From contig JAIXMO010000039.1 in assembly GCA_025677825.1 (NCBI GenBank), forward strand, positions 1 through 64,000: 64,000 bases of DNA, given 5' to 3'. Numbering within the stretch: position 1 is the first letter of the stretch; each line of letters begins with the position of its first letter. The position numbers were made by a program, and so were the translations under genes. The DNA is from Helicostylum pulchrum (Eukaryota; Mucoromycota; Mucoromycetes; Mucorales; Mucoraceae). The notes under the pieces were generated by a model. That model made no database searches. It was given only the letters and a program-made list of their open reading frames with translations, and had not been told where the DNA came from. Shown here one piece after another: positions 35,774 through 47,721 of this stretch.

Positions 35774-38700
35774 ATGGCTTCAGTTCTACCAAAACATTCT
35801 GGAACAAGTGCGTTTCGATCTGCTTCTGCTGTGTTTGGTAAAGGAATTCATCGAGCAGCCAAGCTGTCTTCTCGTAATCCTATAGAGATGATTGCTGGTA
35901 TCCTTATCTTGTCATCGTTTAGTTACTTCTATCTGTTCAACTTGGCTCGTACTTCGGATATATTTTCAGGTACTGTCACGCGCCTTTATCCAACTCTTGT
36001 GTATGCAGACAAACACTCGAACCAGTTTGAACAGTTGACACGCAATGACTTTACTTTAAATAATCAACACCATGTCTCTCCTGATGCCATCAAGATTCAA
36101 TTAAAACAAATATCTATTACAGATCAAGAAAGAAACGTCATTGATAAACATACTATTGCCTCTATCCTCAAGTTCTCTAATTCTATTCAACATACTTTAT
36201 TGGATGACCACGTCGGTCCTTTAGGTTATCCTTCTCTTTGCTTTAAAGATGCTCAAGGTCAATGCTTTTCTTCTTCTATTGATAACATGTTTGATTTAGA
36301 TAGTTTAGAGGCAAATGATTTAAGAAACTCTATAAAGCAACACCCTGAATTAGCTCAAGCTGTCTTTACTGACTTGGACTTGAATGCTTCTACTGCTTCT
36401 TCTGTCTTGTTATCTTTTGCATTTAATGCTTCCACTACTTATCGACAAGAATTATCTTATTTATGGGAACAAAAGGTCTCTACTTTATCTACTGGTGGTG
36501 ACCTTGTTTCTCTTTCAAATAATGGTAATCAAGAAGATATCTTTACTTGGATGTTCATTATCACTAGAAATATTGTTATTCGTATCAAGGAATTAATTGA
36601 GGTATAATTTATTATTATTATTGTACTACCACCACCATATAAAACTGACTTTTATATTCAATTAGATGGCTGACAATATCGATATTATTGTCATCTTGGC
36701 AGGTTATGTCATGATGTTGACTACTTTTGTTTCTCTTTACATGAACATGCGTTCTATGGGTTCTCGTTATACTTTAGCTACTGCTGTTATGGTAAACGGT
36801 TTCTTTTCATTCATGTTTGCTTTATTGACCGTAAATGCTCTTGGCGTTGATGTTTATCCTGTTGTCTTAGCGTATGTATTTCTAATTAATAATCTAAACC
36901 CACACCCCTTCCATCATCTAAAACTAAAACTAAAACTTTTATTTTGCATACTTTGTAGTGAAGCTATTCCATTTTTAGCTGTAACAATCGGTTTCGAACG
37001 TCATTTTAAACTGACTAAAAGAGTATTTGAATACAGTAAAGAAACACCTTTAACCAGACAAGAAATTAGAAAGACGATTGTCCGTGCAGTTGATTCCGTC
37101 GCTTTACCCATCGCCAGAGATTGTATTATGGAAATCACTGTACTTGCTTTAGGCGCCAAATCTGGGATCTCGGGTTTACGTGAATTTTGTTTACTTAGTG
37201 CTATTTTATTAGCGTATGATTTCATTATTATGTTCACTTGGTATACTGCTGTCTTGGCTTTAAAATTAGAGCTTTTAAGAATTCGTGAAATTAATGGTGC
37301 TACTGCTGCTAAAGGAGCTCAAAAGACTACCACTGGTGCTGGGTATGTTCGTCGTACCGTCGTCAAAGCCTTTAGTGATACAACTACTTCTAATAATAAC
37401 AATGTTAAACATGATGAACCTATGATTGGTAGAGTCAAATTACTAATGGTAAATTATAAATTATTACTTCTTTTTGTTTTACTTGAAACTAACTGAACAA
37501 AACTAGATTGTTGGATTTGTTGCCATGCAACTTTTTAAAGTATGTACTACCTTCCAATCATCTTCAGGTCCTCAGGTTAGTGTAGTTGAACCTACCGTCA
37601 ACAACGTACTCCAAAAGCTCCTTGACCAACACCATGCATCCAGTTCCGGTCACTTGCCACTTTTAGTTGAAGTTTTCCCACCTTTACCATTCCATGTTGC
37701 ATCCAGCTTAAACCAAAGCTTTATTCCCGAAAGCATCCGTAAACCTTTAGATTATTTATTAGATACATATGCAGTCTACATCCAACATCCTGTTATCTCC
37801 AAGTGGATCACTCTTGCTTTATTCGTTTCCTTGTTCTTAAATACTTATTTGTTCAAGGTAGCCAGACAACCCGCAACCAAGGTCGCACCCGTTATTCCCA
37901 CCCCCGCTCCTGTCGCCGCTCCTGTTGCTGCTGTTGTCGTACAACATAAGAAACATGAAAAGAAACATCATCGTTCTGTACAAAGCAGCGGTGGTGCTAT
38001 GCGTACATTAGATGAATGTATCAGTTTAATTCCAACTCCTGACGCATTATCTGACGAAGAGGTCATCTTGCTTGTTCAAAAGGGTAAAATGGCTTCCTAT
38101 GCGTTAGAAAAGGTTTTGGGTGACTTAGAACGTGCTGTCAGTGTTCGTCGTGCTTTGATTTCACGTGCTTCCATTACTCAAACACTTGAAACTAGTTTAC
38201 TTCCTCTTCACAACTACCATTATGATAAAGTCATGGGCGCCTGTTGTGAAAATGTTATTGGGTATATGCCTATTCCCGTGGGTGTAGCTGGTCCTATGAA
38301 TATTGATGGTGATATGATTCATATCCCTATGGCTACTACGGAAGGTTGTTTGATTGCTTCTGCTGCTAGAGGTTGTAAGGCTATCAATGCAGGTGGTGGA
38401 GCTACTACCATTATCACCGCAGATGGTATGACCCGTGGTCCCTGTGTTGAATTCCCCTCCATTGTCGGAGCTGCTGCATGTAAGAAATTCGTTGAAGAAG
38501 ATGGCATTGATATTATCAAGGAAGCATTTAATTCTACCTCTCGTTTTGCTCGTTTAAGAAAATTGAAGGTTGCTCTTGCCGGTAAACTTGTATTTATTCG
38601 ATTCTCTACTACTACTGGTGACGCTATGGGTATGAACATGATCTCCAAGGGTTGTGAAAAGGCTCTTTCGGTTTTATCTGAACGCTTCCCTGAAATGGAA

Positions 38701-39315
38701 ATCATTTCACTTTCTGGTAATTACTGTACTGATAAAAAGCCTGCTGCTATCAATTGGATTGAAGGTCGTGGTAAATCCGTCGTGTCTGAAGCTGTCATCC
38801 CTGGTAGCGTAGTTGAAAAGGTTCTCAAGACAACTGTCGACGCTTTGGTCGAATTAAACATCTCAAAGAATTTAATCGGGTCTGCTATGGCTGGTTCTGT
38901 AGGTGGATTCAATGCTCATGCTGCTAATATCTTGACCGCTGTGTATTTGGCTACCGGCCAAGATCCTGCTCAAAATGTTGAAAGTTCCAATTGTATTACC
39001 TTGATGAAGGCTATCAATAACGGTCAGGATTTACACATCTCTTGTAGTATGCCTAGTATTGAAGTAGGCACTATTGGTGGTGGTACCATCTTACCCCCTC
39101 AACAATCCATGCTTGATATGCTTGGTGTACGTGGTCCTCATCCTACCGAACCTGGAAAGAATGCTCAAAGATTAGCCAGAATTATTTGCGCGTCCGTTAT
39201 GGCTGGTGAGCTATCTCTTTGTGCTGCTTTAGCTGCTGGTCATTTAGTAAAGGCACACATGGCTCATAATCGTGTAGCCGCTCCTCCAGTACCTGGAACT
39301 TGTATCAAATCCTAA
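35774..39315 (+). CDS. HMGR: 3-hydroxy-3-methylglutaryl-CoA reductase
   Basis: This is the rate-limiting ER enzyme of the mevalonate pathway, supplying sterols, ubiquinone, haem A and, in Mucorales, carotenoids. Four exons: 35774-36601, 36666-36871, 36959-37448 and 37507-39315 (1110 residues). I reject the in-frame start at 35663 because it would translate the T27 run as poly-Phe; the ATG at 35774 follows AAAAA. The N-terminal half is membrane-spanning with a sterol-sensing-like segment ([33 protein letters not shown]), then a final helix around [16 protein letters not shown] and a linker. The catalytic domain is complete: [56 protein letters not shown] and [12 protein letters not shown], with the C-terminal His in [11 protein letters not shown]. 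Confidence 0.97.
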
Positions 39316-39735
39316 AAAAAAAACTCTCACATTTTTTAAAAATCATATATCTCTTTCTTTTTTTTTTTTACTATTTATTTATCACTAATAGAATTCCTTT
39401 TCTCTCCCTCTCTCTTTCTCTTTTACATTATTTGTAATATTTTTTTCTTTCTTTTTTATATTCACAAACACAAAGAAATAAAAAAGAAACATGTGCAACA
39501 TTAACTCCAAATAAATGTTTATCAACCGGATATAAAAACCGACAAAAAAAAAACCTTTAAAAAAAGAGTTTATCTGGTGCTACATTATACGTCAATTGGG
39601 AAATCATTGTTTAGTTACGCACTCTTTTGAAATCATTAATCTTTTATTAATTGGGTAATTAAGAGATGAAAAGAGATATATATGGTAATGAATTGTATTT
39701 GTAATTTTTTATCGAGTGTTCGCTAGTTTTAAGCG

Positions 39736-39878
39736 CTATTTACCTTCTTTAATGGCGAAGGGTAGATTCTTGGCTTGCTTAATAGCCTCTGATTTTTATT
39801 AGTACCTGGTGTAGATAAATCGGCCATAATAGCATCAGTACGACCCTCCACTTCCAGAACAGTGTATTCAACAATAAC
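39736..39878 (-). pseudogene. Unidentified last-exon relic with frameshift
   Basis: On the minus strand an acceptor-like AAATTAG is followed by the frame VIVEYTVLEVEGRTDAIMAD and LSTPGTNK. The reading then shifts by one base to AIKQAKNLPFAIKEGK before a TAG at 39738-39736. The peptide looks genuine, but no upstream exon exists because the tandem repeat begins there. Family not recognised. Confidence 0.4.
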
Positions 39879-40420
39879 CTAATTTTCAACAACACAAAAA
39901 TCATTGTAAAAAGTACTTGGAAATACGTCTCTCAAAATGTAGCGCGTTTTCATTTGATTGCAACCATGCTATCTGTTACTATTATGGTTTACAGCTCTTT
40001 TTATTTTATAGCTTTCTAAAAGCGGGAGGGGGGTTACAAGATGATTTTTTTTAAAAAAATCGCTATTTCTTGTTAATAGAACTACGAGTAAATAAAATAA
40101 CATATCTTTCAAAATGTAGTGCGTTTCTATTCAAGTACAGCTATGTTATTTTTTACTATGGTTAATTAGACAGTTCTTTTATTCCAATGGTTTTGTAAAA
40201 GTTGATTTTTTTTTTTTGCATGATATTACTGTTACGGTAAAAAAACATTTCGTTTCCCAAGATTATGGTTTTTTTTAAATCGTTATTTCTAGTTAATGAA
40301 ACTACCTGTAAAAAGAATAATATTCCCTTTAAAATGTAGCGTGTTTTTATGTGATTCCAATCATGCTATTTGTTACTATGATTGATTAGACAGTTTTTAT
40401 ATGTATTGATTGCATATAAA
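39850..40420. repeat. Imperfect tandem repeat, three copies of about 180-220 bp
   Basis: The core AAAATGTAGYGYGTTT recurs at 39934, 40111 and 40331. Each core is followed by a similar stretch (ATTC/TTGC-AA/TCATGCTATxTGTTACTATxxTT). The second and third also share the upstream block (GATTTTTTTTAAAxxxATCG, TTAATxGAACTACxxGTAAA) and the downstream GATTAGACAGTT. Spacing is 177 and 220 bp. Divergence among copies is substantial, so the duplication is old. No coding content was seen. Confidence 0.7.
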
Positions 40421-40561
40421 AGTCGGGGTTTTTAGTGTGACTTGACTTTCATACCCAGACAAAAAAATATATAAAAAGAGGTTTTTTCAACTTCGCTCTT
40501 TTTTTTTTTTCCTTGGTAGTTTCCTGCACGAGGTTGGGCCTTGTGTACAAAATAATGTTCT

Positions 40562-40687
40562 CAGCCACCATGGGATTCATTAGTACATGCCGCTGGAATA
40601 GGTGCAATTTACCAACCTCCAGGTCAATCTGACGTCCCTAGGACAGCACCTCGATGGCCTCCTTTTGATGGTTTGGTGATGACTTAG
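40562..40687 (+). pseudogene. Pro-rich coding relic
   Basis: A + strand frame of 41 codons reads PPWDSLVHAAGIGAIYQPPG and PRTAPRWPPFDGLVMT before TAG. Coding-like composition continues downstream in another frame (NPPRGYPWKLS near 40725-40765). There is no start, no partner exon and no family recognised. Considered a fragment. Confidence 0.3.
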
Positions 40688-41534
40688 GTAACCCTATATT
40701 AACATGAGGTGGCTAGACGAGGGTATATAGATACAATCCTCCTCGTGGTTACCCTTGGAAACTTTCTTTGGAATGGCCAATGTGTATCTTTATATATTTA
40801 CTTTATAAAAATGAAAAAGTCTCCAAAACTACCAATAAAAATGAACGTAATTTTGCTTAGAATTAACACCAAAAAAAAAACTTGCTGAATATAATTATCT
40901 CGTCCACTGTTCGATATAAGGGTATGTTTGATTTAAGGGTGGTTTTTTTTCCGCTCTTAAATACAGCCGCTACTTTATCTCTTTGGTATTCAGTGATATC
41001 GATGAAGTCAACAGAACACACTATTTTTTGTTTCTGTTTGTGCGTCATTTGTTACCTGATTATCTGAGAAAAAAAAACTAAAAATGGGGCTTTTGTCAGA
41101 GCAGCTGAAAAGTAATGGGGTTTTATAAGTATTGTATAGTTTAAAATAAGCAGTTAAAGCAAGAGCAAAAATTATTTCCTGTACAAGCTTTTTTTGGAGC
41201 TTACTCCAAGCGACAATATAGTTATGCCACTAGTAAAACAATGGAAGCCTTCGGTTCGTGCTATTATTTATCCCTGGATACATGTATCAGGTAGTATTAT
41301 TATACGGCCTCTTTATTATAAACGCTATTTTTTTACCCTTTTCCTTTTCTTTGTGCGCTAATTGAATTAGTGGGAATTTGCATCAATAAAATAATCCTGC
41401 TATTTAAACGTTTCATGTTTTTTTTGTTTAACCTGTTTCTTTTTTAACTGTAAACGGCCGCAGTAAGATAACAGGGAAAAAAACAACAGTAGAAGGTATA
41501 CGTAAATAGTTTATAGATATATTATCGATTAAAT

Positions 41535-42969
41535 ATGTACGACATTTCGTTTGACGATGCCGCGCTCGTTGAATACTGTCAGAAAAGAGAAATGGAATTG
41601 CAAGAGGATCAGAATGAAAATCAAGCGATCCCACAATACATTACCGATCTTAATGAACAGGCACAACAAGATCCGGATGTTGTTTATATATCATCCGATG
41701 AAGAGTCAGAAACTGAAGAACCCGAGGATAACATCGTTATTGAATACGTAGAAGTTCCACATACTAGAAATGATGAGTACGAAGTCAATGAAAGTGACAA
41801 CAGTTATTACACTTGTAATACACATATTTCTCCTCCTAGTACTGAACTTGGTATTGACGATCATATATATCTCTTAAATATTGATAGTGATAGTGAGCCA
41901 GTACGGCCTATTACAGATAGTAATAGAGATAGTATCGTCATAGAAGATCATGATAGTGAGGAGGAGTTTGTCCGTACGAGGCCCCTTACTCTCAGATCAC
42001 GTACCATTGAATCTGTTACGAGATTGTTGAAAAGAAAAACAGATATACCTGAACAAAGTATGAAGAGACAGAAAGTTCAAAAAGTAGCTTCAGAACCCAG
42101 AAAAATCAAAAGACCAAAACGATATCTGGCAAGTAGATTATATACACTAAATTATCACCATATTGTCATTGTTTACACTTTTATTTATAGAATGACGACA
42201 TTGAAGTAGCTTCTAGAGATTTTAGCGCAAGTCAATTTATCAAGTAGTCAATGATTTTCTTACTTAATCTTTAAAATTATAGACAGATCGCATTCGCTGT
42301 AAAGAGTGTAATATACTAACAACTAGAGGGGAAATCAAAAACTGTCAAACCTGTCCTTTATACGTGGAAAACCGCACCCGTACTGTTTAGGTTGCTCTAG
42401 GTAAAGTTTTATCTAATAAAATACCGGAACTAACTAACTAGAATAATTTCTTCATCTTTTTTTTTTATATCTTTTTTTTTAAAAAAAAAAGGCTTCATGT
42501 GTTTGCTACTTGCGACGAAGAAGTTAAAGATATCATCAAGTGGTTTGTAACCGGAAAAATTCCTTTTTACGACCGTCCCCCTGAACCTTTGTTTCAAGCC
42601 ATGTTAGGTCGCCTTATCAAACGCAGAAGGTGGATGGAAGAAAGAGTGGATAGAGCCCAAAGTGATGGTAGTAAACTAGTCACGTCTAGTGAGCTCTTTC
42701 ATCTTTGTACCGAAAGTAAATTCAAATGTGCAATAACTGATCATTATTTTTACTTTCCTTCCCAAAAATACGCTCGGACTCCGTATTGGGCACTCACCTT
42801 GGACCATATCGATCCTCTACACCATTCTAAAAATGATCCGGCTAGCTGGTCGAGAGATAATCTTCAATTATTATGCGCTGTTTTAAACAACATAAAAGGT
42901 GATTATCCCAATGACGAACTGGTTAGATGGTATGCCGATCTCATGCGTTCCAAAGTGATCGTATTATAA
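41535..42969 (+). pseudogene. Zinc-ribbon plus HNH-nuclease-like gene, apparently frameshifted
   Basis: Tentative exons: 41535-42128 (ending in a GC donor, GCAAGT), 42191-42205, 42283-42400 and 42492-42969. The N-terminal 198 residues are acidic and disordered, with SUMO-interacting-like motifs (DVVYISSDEESETEE, SIVIEDHDSEEE) and a basic tail. Exon 3 has a zinc ribbon (CKECN ... CQTC), then hits TAG at 42388-42390. The adjacent frame restores PYCLGCSR and joins exon 4 in phase, so one base is missing or two are extra near 42370. Exon 4 is an HNH module: FKCAITDHYF, LTLDHIDPLH and SRDNLQLLCAVLNNIKGD (His, Asn, Lys of a beta-beta-alpha metal fold). The family is unnamed to me. Nuclease or DNA binding is an inference. 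An assembly error instead of decay is possible. Confidence 0.6.
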
Positions 42970-44249
42970 ATATTCTCTGTGGTATTCATCTCGCCGTATT
43001 TTCTATTTCCTCCCCTTTACCTTTTTAGATAAACCAAATCTGTTCATACATAAGATTTCCGTTACGTCCTTTTTTACCCTAAATAAATATGTCTTCTTTT
43101 TTCATCATCTACCAACACTTTGCCTTCAAATGTATTCAATAACTTTGAATATCTAGGATCGTCCAACATTAAGCCATCTTTATACAGTCTTTCTTTGAAT
43201 ATTGTTAATTTTTTTTCGAGATACTAAGTCACCCCAATTGATGTAGAGACTCCACTTTTTCTTATTCTTTCAGATGGCCTTTTTTCGATTCTAACTTTAC
43301 GCGATTACCATTTTTTGAGACTACAAATAGGGATAACGAACAATGAAATCCACACCGCGAAAAAAAAAAAGACGGGTAACTACTTTTTTATGCGTAGTAT
43401 ATGCATTTTGATCAAATTAAACCAATAACAATCCAAGACAATTTGTTTCAAAAAATGTAATTTTTAAAGAATGGGGGACCTTCGCCTTTCAGAAACAAAC
43501 AAAAAAAAAGTCTTATTTAAATAACAACCTGTAGTATTCACTTCAAATGCACAATCACAAAAACTTGATATTGTTTTAAACTATCCAGATAGCGCATGTA
43601 GATCCCGTTCTAGCCCAGTTATCAAATCACTTGTTTGTTAAAAAAGAATATTTTGTTTTGAAAAAATAAAGGCGGTTTCCCCCCTTTTTAATACTTTTTA
43701 CAGAAATCAAGGGTTTTTCTATTGTAGTGATATCACACGTGTGAGTACGTAAAAAAAAATATGAGGGCACAGGTTTAGATATGTAAAAAAAAAAGTTTCC
43801 GGATTTACCATTGGTCTTGTATCACAAAATTAAGCATGCAGCATGAAACTAAAAAAAGAAAACAACTTTTTATAATTATGCCGCTTTATTTTTAACACTC
43901 TTTTTTTTTTTTCAAACCCTTATTTTATCCCAACAGAAATTGTTTTTTTTTTAAGAGTTTTGATAAACTATCTTTTTTTGATAAAAGAAGGAAAGGCACC
44001 TTTTTTTTAAGAAACAATAGTTTGAAACGGAGTAAACCTGAGTGTTAAAAAAGTACCTACAGTCTAAAAAAATAAATGGTTCGTTTTAAATTGTGTTTGA
44101 TGAAACCTATCAAAAGGTTAAGTTAGAAATTCTTAAAAAAAAAAAGGTAATCTATCATTCCGTTGCCCCTGAATATGATGGATAGGAAAACATCTTAATT
44201 TATGATAGAACATATATACACAACATTTATTATTATCACTAATACTTTT
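42970..44249. other. Gene-free spacer with one coding relic
   Basis: Apart from the relic at 43074-43304, the region is AT-rich with many A and T runs and no coding-like frame. It also includes the 3' flank of the FAD-oxidase gene. Confidence 0.45.
43074..43304 (-). pseudogene. Unidentified gene relic with an in-frame stop
   Basis: One continuous minus-strand frame reads SRKVRIEKRPSERIRKSGVS, TSIGVT, TAG stop, YLEKKLTIFKERLYKDGLML and then DDPRYSKLLNTFEGKVLVDD to a TAA at 43076-43074. About 75 codons of clearly protein-like sequence are interrupted by a single stop. No start or other exons were found and I cannot assign a family. Probably a truncated copy of a gene located elsewhere. Confidence 0.5.
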
Positions 44250-46036
44250 TTAATAGGGTAATTTGATGTCGATATTTTCAGCTGAAGCAATACCTTTAGT
44301 TACAACAAATTCAGCACTAGCGACACACCCTTCAAGTAAAGGAATACCTTTCCAACAATAGGAGCCTACGAACCAAATACTATTTTTACCTTGACAAGGA
44401 CCTAACACTGGTTCATGATTTTCCTTTTGTGGTTGAAATAATTCTTGTTGTAAAGCTTTCTTTGATTCTAATGTAACTGTAGCACGTTCAAACCAACTAA
44501 CTGATAGTACCTTTTTTGGATCGACGGCGAGACACGGGTTGGTAGTTTGCATGTAGATACTACTCTTTTCAATCAAGTTACTATGGGTCATATTCAAGAT
44601 ATGTGTGGTCATGGTAGTATCGTGAGGGTAAGGGATGATTAAATCACTGTTACCGGGATCTACACTCTCATCCAGCATGGCTAAATTAAGTGCTTTCCAG
44701 TTACTAGGATTACTAGGTAATAATCTTGTATCTGTATGATTAATTACTAGAGCAGTATCGTACCGGAATTTTTTCAACATTTCAATTTGTCGGTGTACAA
44801 TTTCCAAGTTTTCTTTGTAATGTTCATATGTTGATGATTGTTGCTGATTTAATATACTTGCATAAGATTGCAACATTTTAATCGCTTGATTTCCTTGCGT
44901 AGCGAAAACGATATGATTAAAATCGTACTTGTTGTGATGCTCATCGATAATTTCAAAACGATAGTTGGGGTTTTTGTTTGGTTGAATTGTAATAATTTGA
45001 GTATCTAAGTGAACATGCTTTAGCGGAGCAGACATGGTTTGTACTACATGTTGTACTCCACAAGCAACGACATAAGACTCCTGAAATAATCCAACTGCCA
45101 TGTATTCTACATATAAAATTTTAAGTTAAAGTTTTTTTAGTCCAAAATTATTATTTTTTTTACCTAGAATATCAGAGGCAGGGTAATTTAACATGGATTG
45201 ATAAGAATTTGTACATACAGCAGCAAATAAAGGTACAAAAATTTCATGGACAAAATATGGGTGAAAGCGATAGGACTTGAAAAACGAACCCAAGGTCATG
45301 TTGCAAATGGGATGTTGGGGATCTTTTAAATGACCACGGCGATGAAGCCAAAGTGAAATAACCATAATAGAGACATACGAAAAAGCAACAATAAATGCTC
45401 TCCAAAAGAATCTACATATATCAGCAATGTAGTCTAATACAGTAGAAGAAGTAGAAGATTTCACCATATCTAAATGACCTACTGTACGAGCACCACTATA
45501 AACCAAGTAGGAATTATTATCTGTATAAGAAGCTACTTCAGATGCTTGTATGTCTACTTGCTTCTTCTTTGCCAACTGTAAAATTCGATACCATCCAAAA
45601 CTAAACTTTGCTTCCTTTGCTGGTATTTCAAGATGTTTATATAAATTTGATAAATGAGAGTAATATCCTATAACACAATAAAATTTAATCATTTTACTGC
45701 TATTTTTATATATTTTTATACACAAACATACCAGACATAAATGAGCGCATTGGTACCTATTTATATAAACACATCAAATAAAAAAAAATCAGTCCATTGC
45801 CAGGTAAAATAATCTATCAATTTTTTTTTTCCCCTTACATCAATTCTAAAATCCTTTTCAGGTCCTACAGAGATAGAAGCGGCATCCATACCCAATTGTG
45901 AGTTCTTTTCAAATAAATGGACCTGAAAATGTTTATCTCCTCCTTCTACTTGACCTTGACTTAAAAAGTAACTAGCAGAAAGTCCTGCTAAACCAGATCC
46001 TATCACTGCTACTTTAATAGTATTATCTTTACTCAT
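44250..46036 (-). CDS. FAD-dependent amine oxidase-like protein
   Basis: Four exons: 46036-45839, 45756-45732 (25 nt), 45667-45164 and 45106-44250 (527 residues). The N-terminus is a Rossmann FAD-binding motif (VAVIGSGLAGLSASYFL) followed by the ribose-binding acidic end (VHLFEKNSQLG), as in the flavin-containing amine oxidoreductase family. The C-terminus has the second FAD motif (SIWFVGSYCWKGIPLLEGCV). It resembles the predicted NAD/FAD-binding proteins of the COG2907 type found in bacteria and fungi, often near cyclopropane fatty-acid synthases; no such gene is nearby here. One hydrophobic segment (RAFIVAFSYVSIMVISLWL) might be a membrane anchor. The substrate is unknown. Confidence 0.82.
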
Positions 46037-46281
46037 TCACCTACTGCAACAGAAAAATATATGAAAAAAAAAAAAGTAGTTTTGAAAAAGAAAAAAAAAT
46101 TATATAATGACTTTTTGGTCCATACCTTTCCTTTTTGTACCAACCGAATTACCCTTTAAGCCAGTCACTTCTCCCAGAAAGAAAAAAAAGTGACGTATAT
46201 ATCCTTTTTTGGACCTCTTTTGCAAAAAAAAAAAAATATTTCTTTATATTCTTTTTTCACCGAATTATACAATTACAAAAA

Positions 46282-47231
46282 ATGCTGGTCTCTCCAATAT
46301 TTAATGTAAACCATACTGAACTTACTTTTGACTTTGAAGAATTTATTAAAAACGAACTTGGATTAAAACTTGATAATCAAACTAAACGAGAAGGTAAAAT
46401 AAAAAGAATTTGTTAAACATGTAAAATATTAAAAAAAAAAAACTCCCTTTTTTTTTCTGTTAGATGATCCCATTTGTAAATATTATTTAAAAGGAAGTTG
46501 TACGAAAGGATCCAATTGCCAGTTTAGACATAAAGGATATGATCGCGACAAATCAGTAGTTTGTAAACATTGGTTACGTGGTTTATGTAAAAAAGGTGAC
46601 GGTTGTGAATTCTTACATGTGTTTAATATGAAAAAGATGCCTGAATGTTGGTTTTATTCAAAGTATGGTGAGTGTTGTAATGGTGACGAATGTATGTATC
46701 TTCATATTGATCCCGAGAGTAAACAAAAGGAATGTCCTTGGTATGCGCGTGGTTTTTGTAAGCACGGTAAGTTTTTTATACGCACACATATACAAACATA
46801 TACTAAAAAGGGAGTTAAAATACATAGGTCCCAATTGTCGTAATAAACATGTTCGAAAATTAGTATGCCAGAATTATTTGACAGGTTTCTGTCCTGATGG
46901 ACTTAATTGTCCTAATGGTCATCCCAAATACGAATTACCAGTAATGTACAATAACCAAGCAGAAGGCTCAAGTGATCAACCAACACAACAACCTTATCAA
47001 CCTCATATAAATCATAATACCCAAGGAGATGACGATAACAACAATTCAAAGACATATAATAACAGTAATAATAATAGGCCATCTCATTTCCAACAAGGAA
47101 ATAATCCACAGCAACAGCAGCAGCAACAAGGGAACTTTAGAAAGTTAGAGGATGTGACTTGTTATAAATGCGGACAACAAGGTCATTATGCTAATCGTTG
47201 TCAACAGGGAAGACCTGGACCACCTAAATAA
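46282..47231 (+). CDS. YTH1: Cleavage and polyadenylation factor subunit CPSF30/Yth1
   Basis: This is an mRNA 3'-end processing factor that binds the AAUAAA signal. Three exons: 46282-46393, 46464-46766 and 46828-47231 (272 residues). Five CCCH zinc fingers run from about residue 40 to 175: CKYYLKGSCTKGSNCQFRH, CKHWLRGLCKKGDGCEFLH, CWFYSKYGECCNGDECMYLH, CPWYARGFCKHGPNCRNKH and CQNYLTGFCPDGLNCPNGH. A Gln/Asn-rich linker and one CCHC zinc knuckle (CYKCGQQGHYANRC) follow. Yeast Yth1 lacks the knuckle, whereas animal CPSF30 has it, so this copy keeps the animal-like layout. The start fits the conserved N-terminal segment (FDFEEFIKNELGL). Confidence 0.95.
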
Positions 47232-47721
47232 ATGAAAAGATATAAATAAATAAAAACATTTTTTTTTTTTTTTTTTTTGACAGGGTTTGATCGCTCTCTT
47301 TGTAAGAGAGAACATATCCAATGAAAGTTTGAAACTTGTATACAAATTGATTTTCGATTTACTTGCTATTTTTAAATTGTTTTGTGTGTGAATAAATAGG
47401 AAGTGAAACAAAAAACAAAAAAAGTTTGATTTTTTAAGCCCATTGCTGTTAAAAAAGAAATATGCAAATTGCTTATGAAACAAAAACAAAAAAAACCGAA
47501 GCTGATCTTTAAATTACTTTTTTACTGTTTGGTTCTCGACTAAAAAAAGCGAAGCTTCTTTTTAAGAAAAAATGTAGATCAGTCAAAAAGTCGGGACCAA
47601 ACTGGAAACAAGCATGTCTCGCTTTTTTTTTTTAAGCGCATATATAAAGAGTATTTTTTTAGCACTAAAAAGTTATAGACCATTCTCTTTTTCTCTTTTT
47701 TCTTACTCTCTCTCAACAACT
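47232..47721. other. Intergenic, promoter of the cyclin gene
   Basis: A T18 run lies near 47262-47279. TATATAAA at 47641-47648 sits 74-81 nt upstream of the cyclin ATG. No other gene is seen. Confidence 0.5.
47641..47648 (+). promoter_or_regulatory. TATA box of the Pcl-like cyclin gene
   Basis: TATATAAA occurs at the same distance from the start codon (about 75-80 nt) as in the SUR7/PalI-like and forkhead genes. Confidence 0.5.

Larger units (their letters stand above)
39316..41534. other. Accessory spacer with tandem repeat and coding relics
   Basis: About 2.2 kb without an intact gene. It contains the relic at 39736-39878, a three-copy imperfect tandem repeat (39850-40420), a Pro-rich coding relic (40562-40687) and a short frame at 40863-41067 with no recognisable domain. 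It looks like a graveyard of duplicated and inserted sequence between conserved HMGR and the damaged HNH gene. Confidence 0.45.
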
